A stretch of DNA of 19,083 nucleotides from Candidatus Omnitrophica bacterium UBA5776 (GTDB lineage Bacteria; Omnitrophota; Gorgyraeia; Gygaellales; Profunditerraquicolaceae): positions 692 through 19,774 of the forward strand of contig DIEK01000022.1 in NCBI GenBank assembly GCA_002418595.1, read 5' to 3'. Each line of letters starts with the position of its first letter. Within the stretch, counting starts at the first letter, position 1. A program made the position numbers and the translations under genes. A model generated the notes under the pieces. The model saw nothing but the letters and a program-made list of their open reading frames with translations, was not told where the DNA came from and searched no databases. Shown here in pieces: positions 8,293-16,293 of the stretch.

Positions 8293-9655
8293 ATAATGAA
8301 ATATATTCCCCGGCGGACGCCTGCCAGGAGAAACGTTTTTCCATGCCGCGCTCGGCAAGCCGGCGCCATCGGCCGGCATCGGCGTACAAACGCACTGCTT
8401 CTTTAATCTTGACGGACAGTTCCCTTGCCGATATGCCGTTCATAACGAAGCCGTTGTCCCCGGACACGGTATCGGCCAGGCCGCCGGTGCTGCTGACCAC
8501 CGGGACCGTCCCGTAACGCAGGGATATCATCTGGCTCAATCCGCACGGCTCGTAACGCGAAGGCATCAGGAAAATGTCCGAACCGGCGTATATCCTGTGC
8601 GCCAGCGCCTCGTCGAACTTCAAATGCAGGGATACCGCGCCGGGACTGCCGGCCGCGGCCTTGCGCAGCAGAGTCTGGTATTTCTCATCACCCGTGCCCA
8701 GTATCACGAACTGCATACCTTCAGCCGCCAGTTCCGGCAGAAGCGGAACGATAAGATCGACTCCCTTCTGCTCGGCGAGGCGCGAGACCACCGCCAGAAG
8801 CGGCGCCCGGGGATCTTCCCGCAATCCGCATTCCTTCTGCAGGGCCTTTTTGTTCCCCGCCTTGCCTTCCAGTTTTCCCGCGTCGTAGTTAACAATTATC
8901 AAGGGGTCGGAGGAAGGGTCCCAGACCGAATAATCCAGACCGTTCAATATGCCGAGCAGATCGGCGGAACGTTTATTCAACAGGCCTTCCAGCCCGCAGC
9001 CGAATTCCCTGCCCTGTATCTGGCGGCTGTAAGTAGGACTGACCGTGGTCAGTGCATCGGAGAAAATCAATCCCCCTTTCAAAAGATTGACCTTGCCGTA
9101 AAATTCCAGCCCGTCCACAGAGAACATCTCCTCCGGCAGTCCGGTAAAGGGAAAATCCTCCGCCGGAAAGATGCCCTGATAAGCCAGGTTATGTATGGTC
9201 AACACCGAAGCGGTTGACCGAAAGAAAGGATTGCGCATCTGTGCAGACTTCAGGTAAACCGGAGCAAGCGACGACTGCCAGTCGTGGCAATGAAGGATGT
9301 CCGCCCTGAAGCCGAGCTGTTCGAGCAGCCGCAGGCCGCGGCGGCAGAAAAAAGCGAACCGCTCCAGGTTGTCCGGGTAGTCTCCCTCGGACGAACCGTA
9401 GAACCCGTCGCGCAGGAAGTAGCCGTCGTCATGCAGAAAGTAAAAAACCGCCCCGCCTTGCCGGTGAAAAGAAACATCCGGCATTATCCTCTCCGCCCGT
9501 CCTCCGGGAACGTTGAGCTTTCCGTAGGCCGGCAGCAGAACTATCACCTCATTACCGGCTTCGCACAATGCCGGGGCAAGCGCACCTGCCACGTCGGCAA
9601 GGCCTCCTGTCTTGGCGTAAGGAACGGCTTCCGGCGTGAAGAAAGCTATTTTCAT
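8252..9655 (-). CDS. glgA: glycogen synthase (ADP-glucose type)
   Basis: This GT5 glycosyltransferase extends alpha-1,4-glucan chains from ADP-glucose. Its 467 residues match bacterial GlgA. The ADP-glucose-binding KTGGL motif is at 15-19, with HCHDWQ at 122-127 and TIHNLAYQG at 153-161. A second Rossmann domain carries VVSRLAEQKG (289-298), PSRYEPCGLSQM with the conserved Glu369, and STGGLADTV (389-397). The ATG overlaps the polA stop by 4 bp, so it appears to be part of the polA transcript. It sits between polA and coaE, which are adjacent in the commonly conserved order, suggesting insertion into the housekeeping run. No other glycogen gene is visible. Confidence 0.95.
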   Translation of the reverse strand: MKIAFFTPEAVPYAKTGGLADVAGALAPALCEAGNEVIVLLPAYGKLNVPGGRAERIMPDVSFHRQGGAVFYFLHDDGYFLRDGFYGSSEGDYPDNLERFAFFCRRGLRLLEQLGFRADILHCHDWQSSLAPVYLKSAQMRNPFFRSTASVLTIHNLAYQGIFPAEDFPFTGLPEEMFSVDGLEFYGKVNLLKGGLIFSDALTTVSPTYSRQIQGREFGCGLEGLLNKRSADLLGILNGLDYSVWDPSSDPLIIVNYDAGKLEGKAGNKKALQKECGLREDPRAPLLAVVSRLAEQKGVDLIVPLLPELAAEGMQFVILGTGDEKYQTLLRKAAAGSPGAVSLHLKFDEALAHRIYAGSDIFLMPSRYEPCGLSQMISLRYGTVPVVSSTGGLADTVSGDNGFVMNGISARELSVKIKEAVRLYADAGRWRRLAERGMEKRFSWQASAGEYISLYEKILQSGVHSRA

Positions 9656-12192
9656 ATATCCGTCTCCCGGGAAACAGGAACGTAATCTTCGAGATCGCAG
9701 AGATTAGGACCTTTTTTGACGCTCACTTTCAACGGGACCGAAAGCTCCAGCACGTGCCCCATAATCCTCTCCGCTTCCGGAATGAACGTTTCGGCTTCCG
9801 CGCGCGGCACGTCGAAAATCAGTTCGTCGTGCACCTGCAGGAGCATGCGCGACCGGAGTCCCCGTTCGGCAATCAAACGCTGGATGGAGATCATCGCCGC
9901 CTTGATCAAGTCGCTGGCCGATCCCTGTACCGGGGTATTTACGGCCTTGCGCCTGGCGAACTGTCTGACCGCCATATTCCCGCTGTTTATTTCCGGCAGG
10001 TAACGTCTCCTGCCGAGGATCGTGGCAACAAATCCTTCCCTCTCGGCGAAAGCTATACGGCCGTCGATGAATTCCTTCACCCCCGGATAACGCAGGAAAT
10101 AAGCGTCGATGAAAGACTCCGCTTCCCTTACCGTGATACCGAGGTCCTTACCGAGACCGAATCCGCTCTGCCCGTAAATAATACCGAAGTTCACGCGTTT
10201 GGCGGTCTCGCGCATGGCGTCATCCACATCCTTTTCCGGCACGCCGTAGATCAAAGACGCGGTATGAGCGTGGATATCCTTATCTTCGACAAAGGCATTT
10301 ATCATGCCGCTGTCGCCGGAAAGATGCGCCAGTATGCGCAGCTCTATCTGGGAATAATCGCAGGAAAAAAGCTCGTTCCCGGTTTCCGAAGCCACGAACG
10401 CCCTGCGTATCCTGCGCCCGGACTCGCTCCTGACCGGTATGTTCTGCAGATTGGGATCGCTGGAGCTCAAACGCCCGGTCTCGGTGCCGGTTTGGTTAAA
10501 ACACGTATGTATGCGCAGTGTGGCCTTGTCCGCGAGGTTCAGCAGGGCGTCTACGTAAGTGGACTTCAGCTTGGCGAGCTGGCGGTATTCCAGCAGCATC
10601 GCCGGCAGCCTGTGCTCTTCCACGAGCCCGCGCAGGACTTCTTCGTCGGTGGACGGACCGGTCTTGGTCCTCTTACGCACCGGGAGCTTCAGTTTCTCGA
10701 ACAGCACGACCCGCAACTGCTGCGGCGAGTTGATATTGAAACTGCCGCCGGCGCATTCGTAAATATCGGAGGTGAGCGCGAGAATCTTTTTTTCCATCTC
10801 CGAAGAGAGTTCGCGCAGTACCGATACGTCAACCTTGATGCCGTCGGCTTCCATACCGGCGAGGACCTCTGCCAGCGGCATCTCTATTTCTTCAAAAAGC
10901 TTAAGCAGTTCCTTCTCCTCCAGCAAGCGCCGCAGGCGGGCGTTCAATCCCTTTATCCCCTCCGTTCCGGAGGCGCTCCCGGGCAATCCCTCGCCGTAGG
11001 CGCTATAGATATCATCGAAGGAATAGCCGCCGGAGGAAGGATTCAATAAGTAAGCGGCTATCATGCTGTCGAAACGCATCCCGCGCAAGATTATGCCGCG
11101 CGAACGCAGAGTTCCGGCCGCTCTCTTTAAGTCGTGCCCGTATTTGCCCGCTGAGTCCGATTCAAGTATCCGTTTCAGGTTCTCTCCGATCTCGGCCGAG
11201 GAGAAAACCATCCCGCAGGCGTAAATCATAAAGTCGCCTGTGTCCAGCGGCCGGATAACAACATCTCCGTTTCCCGCGCAGGCGGCATCGTCTCCGCCGG
11301 GAACAGGCTGCTCCTGACCCGCGCCGGGCGTCTCAGGCAGCGTCTTGTGCAAAGAGCGGAACTCAAGCCGGGTGAACAATTCGCGCAATTTGCCGTAGTC
11401 GGGTTCTGTTATGCGGCAGGCCTCGGGCTCCAGTTCCACCGGCGCGCTCCCGTCCAGCGTGACCAGTTCCAGATTAAGCCGGATCATATCTCCGCCGGCC
11501 GCGACCGCATTTCTGATCTTTTCCTGCTTTATCCGCTCCGGATGGGCTAATATCTCCTCCAGGGAACCGTGCTCTTTCAAGAGGGCGACCGCCGTCTTCT
11601 GCCCTATGCCGGGGACACCGGGTATATTGTCGCTCTGATCGCCCATCAGAGCCAGGACCTGCGGAACAAGACAAGGGGAAACTCCGAAGTCTTTTTCTAC
11701 CGCCGCCGCGTCATAAAGGACGCCGCTGCCTTTATAAGGGTTCAGCACCAGAGTATGCCCGTCCACCAACTGCAAGATATCCTTATCCGGGCTGACGATG
11801 ACGGTGTTTATGCCTGCCGCCGAAGCTTTTTTACTCAGGGCCGCGAGAAGATCGTCCGCTTCGTATCCTTGCAGCTCGCAGACGCGGAGACGGTAAGCGG
11901 ATACAGCTTCCCTGATCAAAGACAGCTGCGAAACAAGCCCCTCGGGCATCGGCGGACGCTGTATCTTGTATTCCGCGAATTTCTCGGAACGGAATGTCTT
12001 TCGCGAGACGTCGAAACACAGCACGGCAGACTCGGCCTTGCCGGATTTCAACACCTTGTTCAGCATATTGATGAAGCCGTAGACTGCGCCCACAGGCAGC
12101 CCGGAAGAAGTGCTTAATCCCTGAAGGGCGTAAAACGCGCGGTAATAAAATGCGGTGGCGTCAAACAAATACAACTGCTCGAATGTCTGCAT
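9652..12192 (-). CDS. polA: DNA polymerase I with inactivated 3'-5' exonuclease domain
   Basis: PolA fills gaps and removes RNA primers during replication and repair. The 846 residues contain a 5'-nuclease domain (about 1-285; YEADDLLA at 110-117, SPDKD at 134-138, GDQSDNIPGVPGIG at 184-197), a shortened exonuclease-like domain (about 305-440), and a complete polymerase domain. Polymerase motifs: TGRLSSSDPNLQNIP (572-586), motif A DYSQIELR with Asp612, motif B RETAKRVNFGIIYG with Lys665 and Phe669, and motif C VHDE (787-790). The exonuclease motifs are missing: no DxE at Exo I, KRAAG in place of the aspartate-bearing Exo II, and no YxxxD at Exo III. Proofreading is therefore predicted absent, as in Taq or Bacillus subtilis PolA. 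ATG 12192 has no strong ribosome site. Confidence 0.96.
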   Translation of the reverse strand: MQTFEQLYLFDATAFYYRAFYALQGLSTSSGLPVGAVYGFINMLNKVLKSGKAESAVLCFDVSRKTFRSEKFAEYKIQRPPMPEGLVSQLSLIREAVSAYRLRVCELQGYEADDLLAALSKKASAAGINTVIVSPDKDILQLVDGHTLVLNPYKGSGVLYDAAAVEKDFGVSPCLVPQVLALMGDQSDNIPGVPGIGQKTAVALLKEHGSLEEILAHPERIKQEKIRNAVAAGGDMIRLNLELVTLDGSAPVELEPEACRITEPDYGKLRELFTRLEFRSLHKTLPETPGAGQEQPVPGGDDAACAGNGDVVIRPLDTGDFMIYACGMVFSSAEIGENLKRILESDSAGKYGHDLKRAAGTLRSRGIILRGMRFDSMIAAYLLNPSSGGYSFDDIYSAYGEGLPGSASGTEGIKGLNARLRRLLEEKELLKLFEEIEMPLAEVLAGMEADGIKVDVSVLRELSSEMEKKILALTSDIYECAGGSFNINSPQQLRVVLFEKLKLPVRKRTKTGPSTDEEVLRGLVEEHRLPAMLLEYRQLAKLKSTYVDALLNLADKATLRIHTCFNQTGTETGRLSSSDPNLQNIPVRSESGRRIRRAFVASETGNELFSCDYSQIELRILAHLSGDSGMINAFVEDKDIHAHTASLIYGVPEKDVDDAMRETAKRVNFGIIYGQSGFGLGKDLGITVREAESFIDAYFLRYPGVKEFIDGRIAFAEREGFVATILGRRRYLPEINSGNMAVRQFARRKAVNTPVQGSASDLIKAAMISIQRLIAERGLRSRMLLQVHDELIFDVPRAEAETFIPEAERIMGHVLELSVPLKVSVKKGPNLCDLEDYVPVSRETDI

Positions 12193-12232
12193 TATTTAAA
12201 GCATTGAGGAAAGGTATGGTAATCCGCAGTCC

Positions 12233-13051
12233 TTATTGTAAGAGCGTTCTGCGAACCTGCTCAATAAAGGAACTGATCTCCTTATTGGAAGAATCGAGAT
12301 ATTCTGCTACGGTAGCTTCTTTTAATGCGGTCACGTATTCCCCTTTATCGTAACTTTCCTTGGCGCGGGTAAGATAGGTTATCGCCCTGCTCCTGTTGTC
12401 CAGCGATTTCTGGTCCTGGCTAAGTTCATCCTCGAACAGGGTCACGGGGGATTGAGAATAATCGGTCTCGTAGAGATCGCTGTCCAGGTCGCTGTATACC
12501 GCGGCAGCTGCGGCCGGAGAAGCCTGCAGCATCTCTTTCTGCAGATTGGCCTTGTACCGGGCTTCTATTTTACCGTATGCCTCGGGGTATACGCTTGCTA
12601 TACCTTCGAGCCTTTTTTGGGCCTTGTCCGCCCAGGGGTCGCCCGGGCCGCCCAGAGTGGCCCTTTTTATCCAGTAAAGAACGGCGTTAATGTAATCGCC
12701 CTGCCCTTCATATAAAAGTGCCATGTTGGCGTAGCTGCTCGGGTAATTCGGGGCGACCTCGATAGCGCGCAGGTACATATCCTTTGCCTTTTCCAGCCTG
12801 CCGTTGGCTTCATAAAGTATGCCGAGGTCGTTGTAAGCCTCCACGAAATTGGGATTCAGTGAAATGGCCTTCTGGTAACACGCGGAGGCCTGTTCAAGGT
12901 TGTTTTCCTTCTGGTACCGCAATCCCTCCAAACGGTAAGCGCGCGCCTGGTCCTGTAACGTAGCCTGAAGCTGACCGCCGGAAAAAGAAACTGCCTGCCC
13001 GGGGCCCAAGAACACGAATGCCGCCAGAAAACCCGCGATCCTACAAGTCAT
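12233..13051 (-). CDS. exported tetratricopeptide-repeat protein
   Basis: The gene encodes a 272-residue TPR protein of unknown function. The N-terminus (MTCRIAGFLAAFVFLG) looks like a signal peptide, so it probably acts in the periplasm or on the outer side of the inner membrane. Three consecutive TPR units span about residues 36-137, with the typical NPNFVEAYNDLG and APNYPSSYANMA turns. A linker rich in acidic and small residues follows, then one more TPR-like helix pair (222-255). I chose ATG 13051 because GGGGGA stands just upstream and it begins the signal peptide. Earlier starts at 13075 and 13105 overlap the promoter. TPR units usually form protein-protein scaffolds; no partner is evident, and polA follows after 40 bp. 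Confidence 0.8.
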   Translation of the reverse strand: MTCRIAGFLAAFVFLGPGQAVSFSGGQLQATLQDQARAYRLEGLRYQKENNLEQASACYQKAISLNPNFVEAYNDLGILYEANGRLEKAKDMYLRAIEVAPNYPSSYANMALLYEGQGDYINAVLYWIKRATLGGPGDPWADKAQKRLEGIASVYPEAYGKIEARYKANLQKEMLQASPAAAAAVYSDLDSDLYETDYSQSPVTLFEDELSQDQKSLDNRSRAITYLTRAKESYDKGEYVTALKEATVAEYLDSSNKEISSFIEQVRRTLLQ

Positions 13052-13084
13052 CCCGAATCCCCCCGTGTTTTTCATTAAGTTTAT

Positions 13085-13112
13085 ACTATATTTGATTTTG
13101 CGCAAACGTCAA
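13085..13112 (-). promoter_or_regulatory. sigma70-type promoter upstream of the TPR gene
   Basis: On the minus strand TTGACG (13112-13107) and TATAGT (13090-13085) are separated by 16 bases, each a 5/6 match to the bacterial housekeeping consensus. Directly upstream of the -35 is an A/T tract (about 13130-13113, AAATAAAAATTTTTTTTC on the minus strand) that resembles an UP element. Transcription would start near 13078, about 27 bases before the chosen ATG. This likely separates the TPR-polA transcript from the acsB operon. Confidence 0.65.
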
Positions 13113-13141
13113 GAAAAAAAATTTTTATTTGGCGCGCCATA

Positions 13142-15325
13142 TCATAACAACGGCGGCATCTCCAATGCAGGATGCCCGGCTTTCGTGAGGAATTCCAGGA
13201 GTTCCTCGATTTTTACCGCCGCCTCTTCATCGGCTATCTTATCGAACAACCCCGGATCGCCGAGCTCTTCGCAGCGCCGGCGCAGGCGTTCGCCGAGCAT
13301 TTCCTTAAGTTCTCTCGGCATCCAGACCACCCTCTTCAACCCGCCTTCGGCGGAGATGAATTTCCTGCTGGCGATATACAATTTCCCGACCCCGAGGAAA
13401 CCGGGCGTCTGCACTCCTCCTCCCACCGAACCTGCCAGGGTGGTGAACGTCATTCCGCAAGGGGTCATGCCGATATGGTCCCGGTGAACGACCATCACGC
13501 CGTTAGCTTCCGGCAACACGGCCACTATACACTCAAAACACCCGCAGGAGGTCTGCGGGGCGTCCAGCAGAGAATACATGCTTACCTTATCCACGGTTTT
13601 GTTGGACTTCAGATAGACGAATTCATTTATATTCCCCCATTGGCCGGCGCGCTCGTCCAGAATCTTGCCTTTGAGAACGGGCTGGTTGGGGCCGGTGGGC
13701 GTGATCTCATAAGAGGCCTTGGCGTCCAGCCAGGAATACGCGCCGCACAACCCCAGCCTCTCCGGAGTTACTATGCAGACGTGATTGGGGGCGAAAGACT
13801 GGCAGAGCAGACAGGAATAAAAGGTATCCACGCTCTCATCGGTCATCCCGCTTAAACGCTCATCCCTTTCCGCGAAACTCCCGACGGCCGCCGGCAAAAG
13901 CTTTTCCACCTCGGACTTTTCGGTATATATCTTCACCTGCACCTTATCCACTATAGCCTGGTATTCCTGGTGCAGCATGGCGTGCAATATGACACCCAGG
14001 TGCTTGAGACGGAACCCTTTGGAAAAGGCGTCTTTGGAAACACGTATCCAGTTCATATCGCGCTGGCCGACGTGCATTATACCCATGGCGTAATTCACGA
14101 AGCGGTGTATCTGGCGCTCGAGTATGGGCTCAAAATCCTTCTGCATGCGCCTGCCCGCCACCTCCACGATCAAAGCCAGCGGCAGAGACTTACCGCCTTT
14201 CGACAGCGCGTCTATATCCGGCCCGTGTATCTCCACTTTACCGTCTTCCACTTCCCGCAGCGGGCTGCTGTGGAGGTACTCGAAAGCCAGACTGCTCTTG
14301 CCGCCGAACTCCGCGTGAAGCTGATCCCGCCTGACGCGTTCCCCTTCGAAGGCCGCGGCGTAGGGTACCGGAACGGGGACCTCGGAAACCTTGACCTTTA
14401 TGCCGCGCGTCTGTATGCAGGCGGATGCGACGGCGGAATAATCACTCTGGCGCACAAGGGCCTCGTAAAGAGTGGTTTCCAGTTTGGGTACCTCGGGAAT
14501 ATCGAGATCGGTAATTATGGGAAACCCCATAGCAAGGGCCCCCAACCCGGTAGCCGTGATAACCTCGTCCACATGGCTTAGAAGAATAACGAAAGCGGGA
14601 ACCTTCTCTTTTGTATAAGAAAGTATCTCTTTCCACTGTCCGCATTTATGCCCGCCGTAGGTCAGAGGCGCCCTCACCGCCCAGTCCACGGCGTAAATAA
14701 CGGAAAGATAATCCGTGCCCAGGGGCACTATGTAATTGTCCAATCCAACCGCGATACCTGAATCTGCCAGCTGTTTGAGCATGCTCGCGCCGCCGGCGCT
14801 GCCGGCAAGCAGGCTTACGATGCTTTTGGACTGCAGGTCGCGTATCAGGCGCACTGCCGAATCCGCGTCCTTGGCCGGACCGGCGATCACCGCGATACCT
14901 GCAATACGGCCGTCAACCAACTGGATGTCGAGAGAACGAAGCAGGTTATCGGAAAGGAACCCGGCCGTTTCAGGCTGAGGGTGCCCCCCTTCAAGATATT
15001 GGAAGGACGCGAGCAGTTCCTCGCATAAAAGGACTGCCAGTCCTTTGTTCAGCAGGCCCCCCGCCGCCCCGAGAAAAAGACCGTTGCCGGCCGGATTTCC
15101 CGCCGCGAGTTTCTCCGCCTCCGAAATGATGCGGCCGCAGTCGCCCAAAGTGCGCACCTCTTCGTTCAAGAGCGCTTTTATCAAAGGAAGGGAATAATTT
15201 GTCCCCGGTAATTCCAGAGCCGTCCCGGCCCCGCGCCCTTTAACCAGCCTCTCGCTTTCCGCGCGCGTCAAAGCCAGGACCGCTTTCGTCCCTTTTTCCC
15301 CAAGTTCAGCGATTATGGAAGACAT
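13142..15325 (-). CDS. acsB: acetyl-CoA synthase (CO-methylating), CODH/ACS catalytic subunit
   Basis: AcsB joins a methyl group from the corrinoid iron-sulfur protein with CO and CoA to make acetyl-CoA, the final step of the Wood-Ljungdahl pathway. From ATG 15325 the protein has 727 residues, almost the length of the Moorella enzyme (729). All A-cluster ligands are present with a constant offset of one from Moorella numbering: Cys505, Cys508, Cys517 and Cys527 in SCLLCQSFAPNHVC and LGLCGAY, then the Cys594-Gly595-Cys596 motif in QTSCGCFEC that binds the two metals beside the cubane. The full N-terminal half (1-310) is present, so this is the bacterial form that contacts CODH. The open frame extends 49 codons upstream, but GGGAG seven bases before 15325 and the family N-terminus decide the start. 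CODH, CFeSP and methyltransferase genes are not in the window. Confidence 0.97.
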   Translation of the reverse strand: MSSIIAELGEKGTKAVLALTRAESERLVKGRGAGTALELPGTNYSLPLIKALLNEEVRTLGDCGRIISEAEKLAAGNPAGNGLFLGAAGGLLNKGLAVLLCEELLASFQYLEGGHPQPETAGFLSDNLLRSLDIQLVDGRIAGIAVIAGPAKDADSAVRLIRDLQSKSIVSLLAGSAGGASMLKQLADSGIAVGLDNYIVPLGTDYLSVIYAVDWAVRAPLTYGGHKCGQWKEILSYTKEKVPAFVILLSHVDEVITATGLGALAMGFPIITDLDIPEVPKLETTLYEALVRQSDYSAVASACIQTRGIKVKVSEVPVPVPYAAAFEGERVRRDQLHAEFGGKSSLAFEYLHSSPLREVEDGKVEIHGPDIDALSKGGKSLPLALIVEVAGRRMQKDFEPILERQIHRFVNYAMGIMHVGQRDMNWIRVSKDAFSKGFRLKHLGVILHAMLHQEYQAIVDKVQVKIYTEKSEVEKLLPAAVGSFAERDERLSGMTDESVDTFYSCLLCQSFAPNHVCIVTPERLGLCGAYSWLDAKASYEITPTGPNQPVLKGKILDERAGQWGNINEFVYLKSNKTVDKVSMYSLLDAPQTSCGCFECIVAVLPEANGVMVVHRDHIGMTPCGMTFTTLAGSVGGGVQTPGFLGVGKLYIASRKFISAEGGLKRVVWMPRELKEMLGERLRRRCEELGDPGLFDKIADEEAAVKIEELLEFLTKAGHPALEMPPLL

Positions 15326-15350
15326 CCGTATTTCTCCCGTGACAAAACGG

Positions 15351-16286
15351 TCACACGACCGCTTCGGTTTTGCCGGATTCGGCCGCGAGTATCTCATCGG
15401 CGGCTCTGATCCCCTGCAGGCGCGCATCTTCCGCGCCCGATTCAGCCGCGGCCTCCCCGCAGGCAAAAACATTATCGACCCCGGCGCGCAGATTCCCGCC
15501 GGTTTTTATCCGCCCGTTCTCGATTTCCGCTTCTCCTCCGGCGGCAAAATCCATGCAGGGATTACCGCGCCGGCAAAAGATCACGGAAGCTGCCTCGACT
15601 ATCTTTCCTCCGCTCAACCTGACCGCTTTCAATTCTTTTCCCTCTCCGATGATCTCTACAATATCCGTTCCTCCGAGGATCTCCGGATTATCACCCGGGA
15701 GATGGGAGGATTCGCCGCCTTCTTTCAGCAGCAATTTCACCGTCCTGCCTGCGGAAGAAAAAAGGCCGGCAAGCCTCCGGGAGTCATCGGCCCTGCCGCA
15801 AACAACCACGTTGCCGGGTATGGAAAGCCTCCGCCTGATCTCGTCCGCGTCGGAAAGACCGAAGAAAACAAAAACTCCCTCTTTGCCCTTCCCCGGGATA
15901 TCCAGCGCCGGCTTGCGGCCGCCGGCAACGATAAGATAATCGTAAGCCAACCTGCGGTTGTTCTTCAAATATACCCTCTGCCTGGGAAAATCAATCCCGC
16001 TCACCGCGGCGGAACGGGCGAATTCCACGTTATGCCCGGAAAAGAAACCTTCTTCGCATAGCAGAATTTCACGTTTGCTCATTTTCCCTTCCAGGTAATC
16101 CGGCAAAAGGTCGCAGTTATACGGCAAATCATCGTCCTGGGCCAAAAGGGTCACTTTCCAGTCCGGCTTCGCCTCTGATAGACGCCGGCAGGCGGCAAAA
16201 CCGGCATTAGTGGCTCCGATAATCAATACTTGCGGTGTTTTTTGAACAGACATAAATTGGCCCGGGTTATTATATAAATATTGCAT
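15351..16286 (-). CDS. degenerate FAD/NAD(P)-dependent oxidoreductase of the pyridine nucleotide-disulfide family
   Basis: The 311-residue product resembles NADH oxidase/nitrite-reductase-type flavoproteins. Visible parts: an N-terminal Rossmann strand PQVLIIGATNAG (18-29), the linker motif YDYLIVAGGRKP (116-127 region), and the C-terminal FAD motif GVDNVFACGEAA (269-280). The FAD glycine motif is altered (GATNAG rather than GxGxxG), and the second Rossmann motif, expected to bind NAD(P)H, reads VVVCGRADDSRRLAG (160-174) and lacks GxGxxG. No paired redox cysteines (CxxxxC) are seen. It lies 7 bp after metF and 25 bp before acsB, so a redox role in the C1 pathway is plausible but inferred. ATG 16253 (residue 12) is an alternative start that would begin nearer the Rossmann strand; neither start has a strong ribosome site. 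Confidence 0.75.
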   Translation of the reverse strand: MQYLYNNPGQFMSVQKTPQVLIIGATNAGFAACRRLSEAKPDWKVTLLAQDDDLPYNCDLLPDYLEGKMSKREILLCEEGFFSGHNVEFARSAAVSGIDFPRQRVYLKNNRRLAYDYLIVAGGRKPALDIPGKGKEGVFVFFGLSDADEIRRRLSIPGNVVVCGRADDSRRLAGLFSSAGRTVKLLLKEGGESSHLPGDNPEILGGTDIVEIIGEGKELKAVRLSGGKIVEAASVIFCRRGNPCMDFAAGGEAEIENGRIKTGGNLRAGVDNVFACGEAAAESGAEDARLQGIRAADEILAAESGKTEAVV

Positions 16287-16293
16287 ATTCTCA

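Noticed and set aside
8293..8379. Upstream extension of coaE into glgA
   Set aside because: The 29 extra residues have no CoaE character and would overlap glgA by 128 bp.
13052..13105. Upstream starts (TTG 13105 and ATG 13075) for the TPR gene
   Set aside because: TTG 13105 lies within the promoter upstream of the predicted transcription start, and ATG 13075 has no ribosome site. ATG 13051 is preceded by GGGGGA and starts a signal peptide.
13121..13138. GGCGCGCC followed by A and T runs as an intrinsic terminator of acsB
   Set aside because: The 8-bp palindrome has no loop and cannot form a normal hairpin, and the T run is separated from it by an A-rich stretch. The A/T tract fits better as an upstream promoter element.
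15326..15472. N-terminal extension of acsB by 49 codons
   Set aside because: The extra residues are arginine- and proline-rich, overlap the flavoprotein gene by 122 bp and do not resemble AcsB. The ATG at 15325 has a good ribosome site and gives the expected length and ligand numbering.
16269..16274. TATAAT on the minus strand at the start of the flavoprotein gene
   Set aside because: There is no acceptable -35 element 16-18 bases upstream, and the gene is only 7 bp behind metF, so a separate promoter is not supported.
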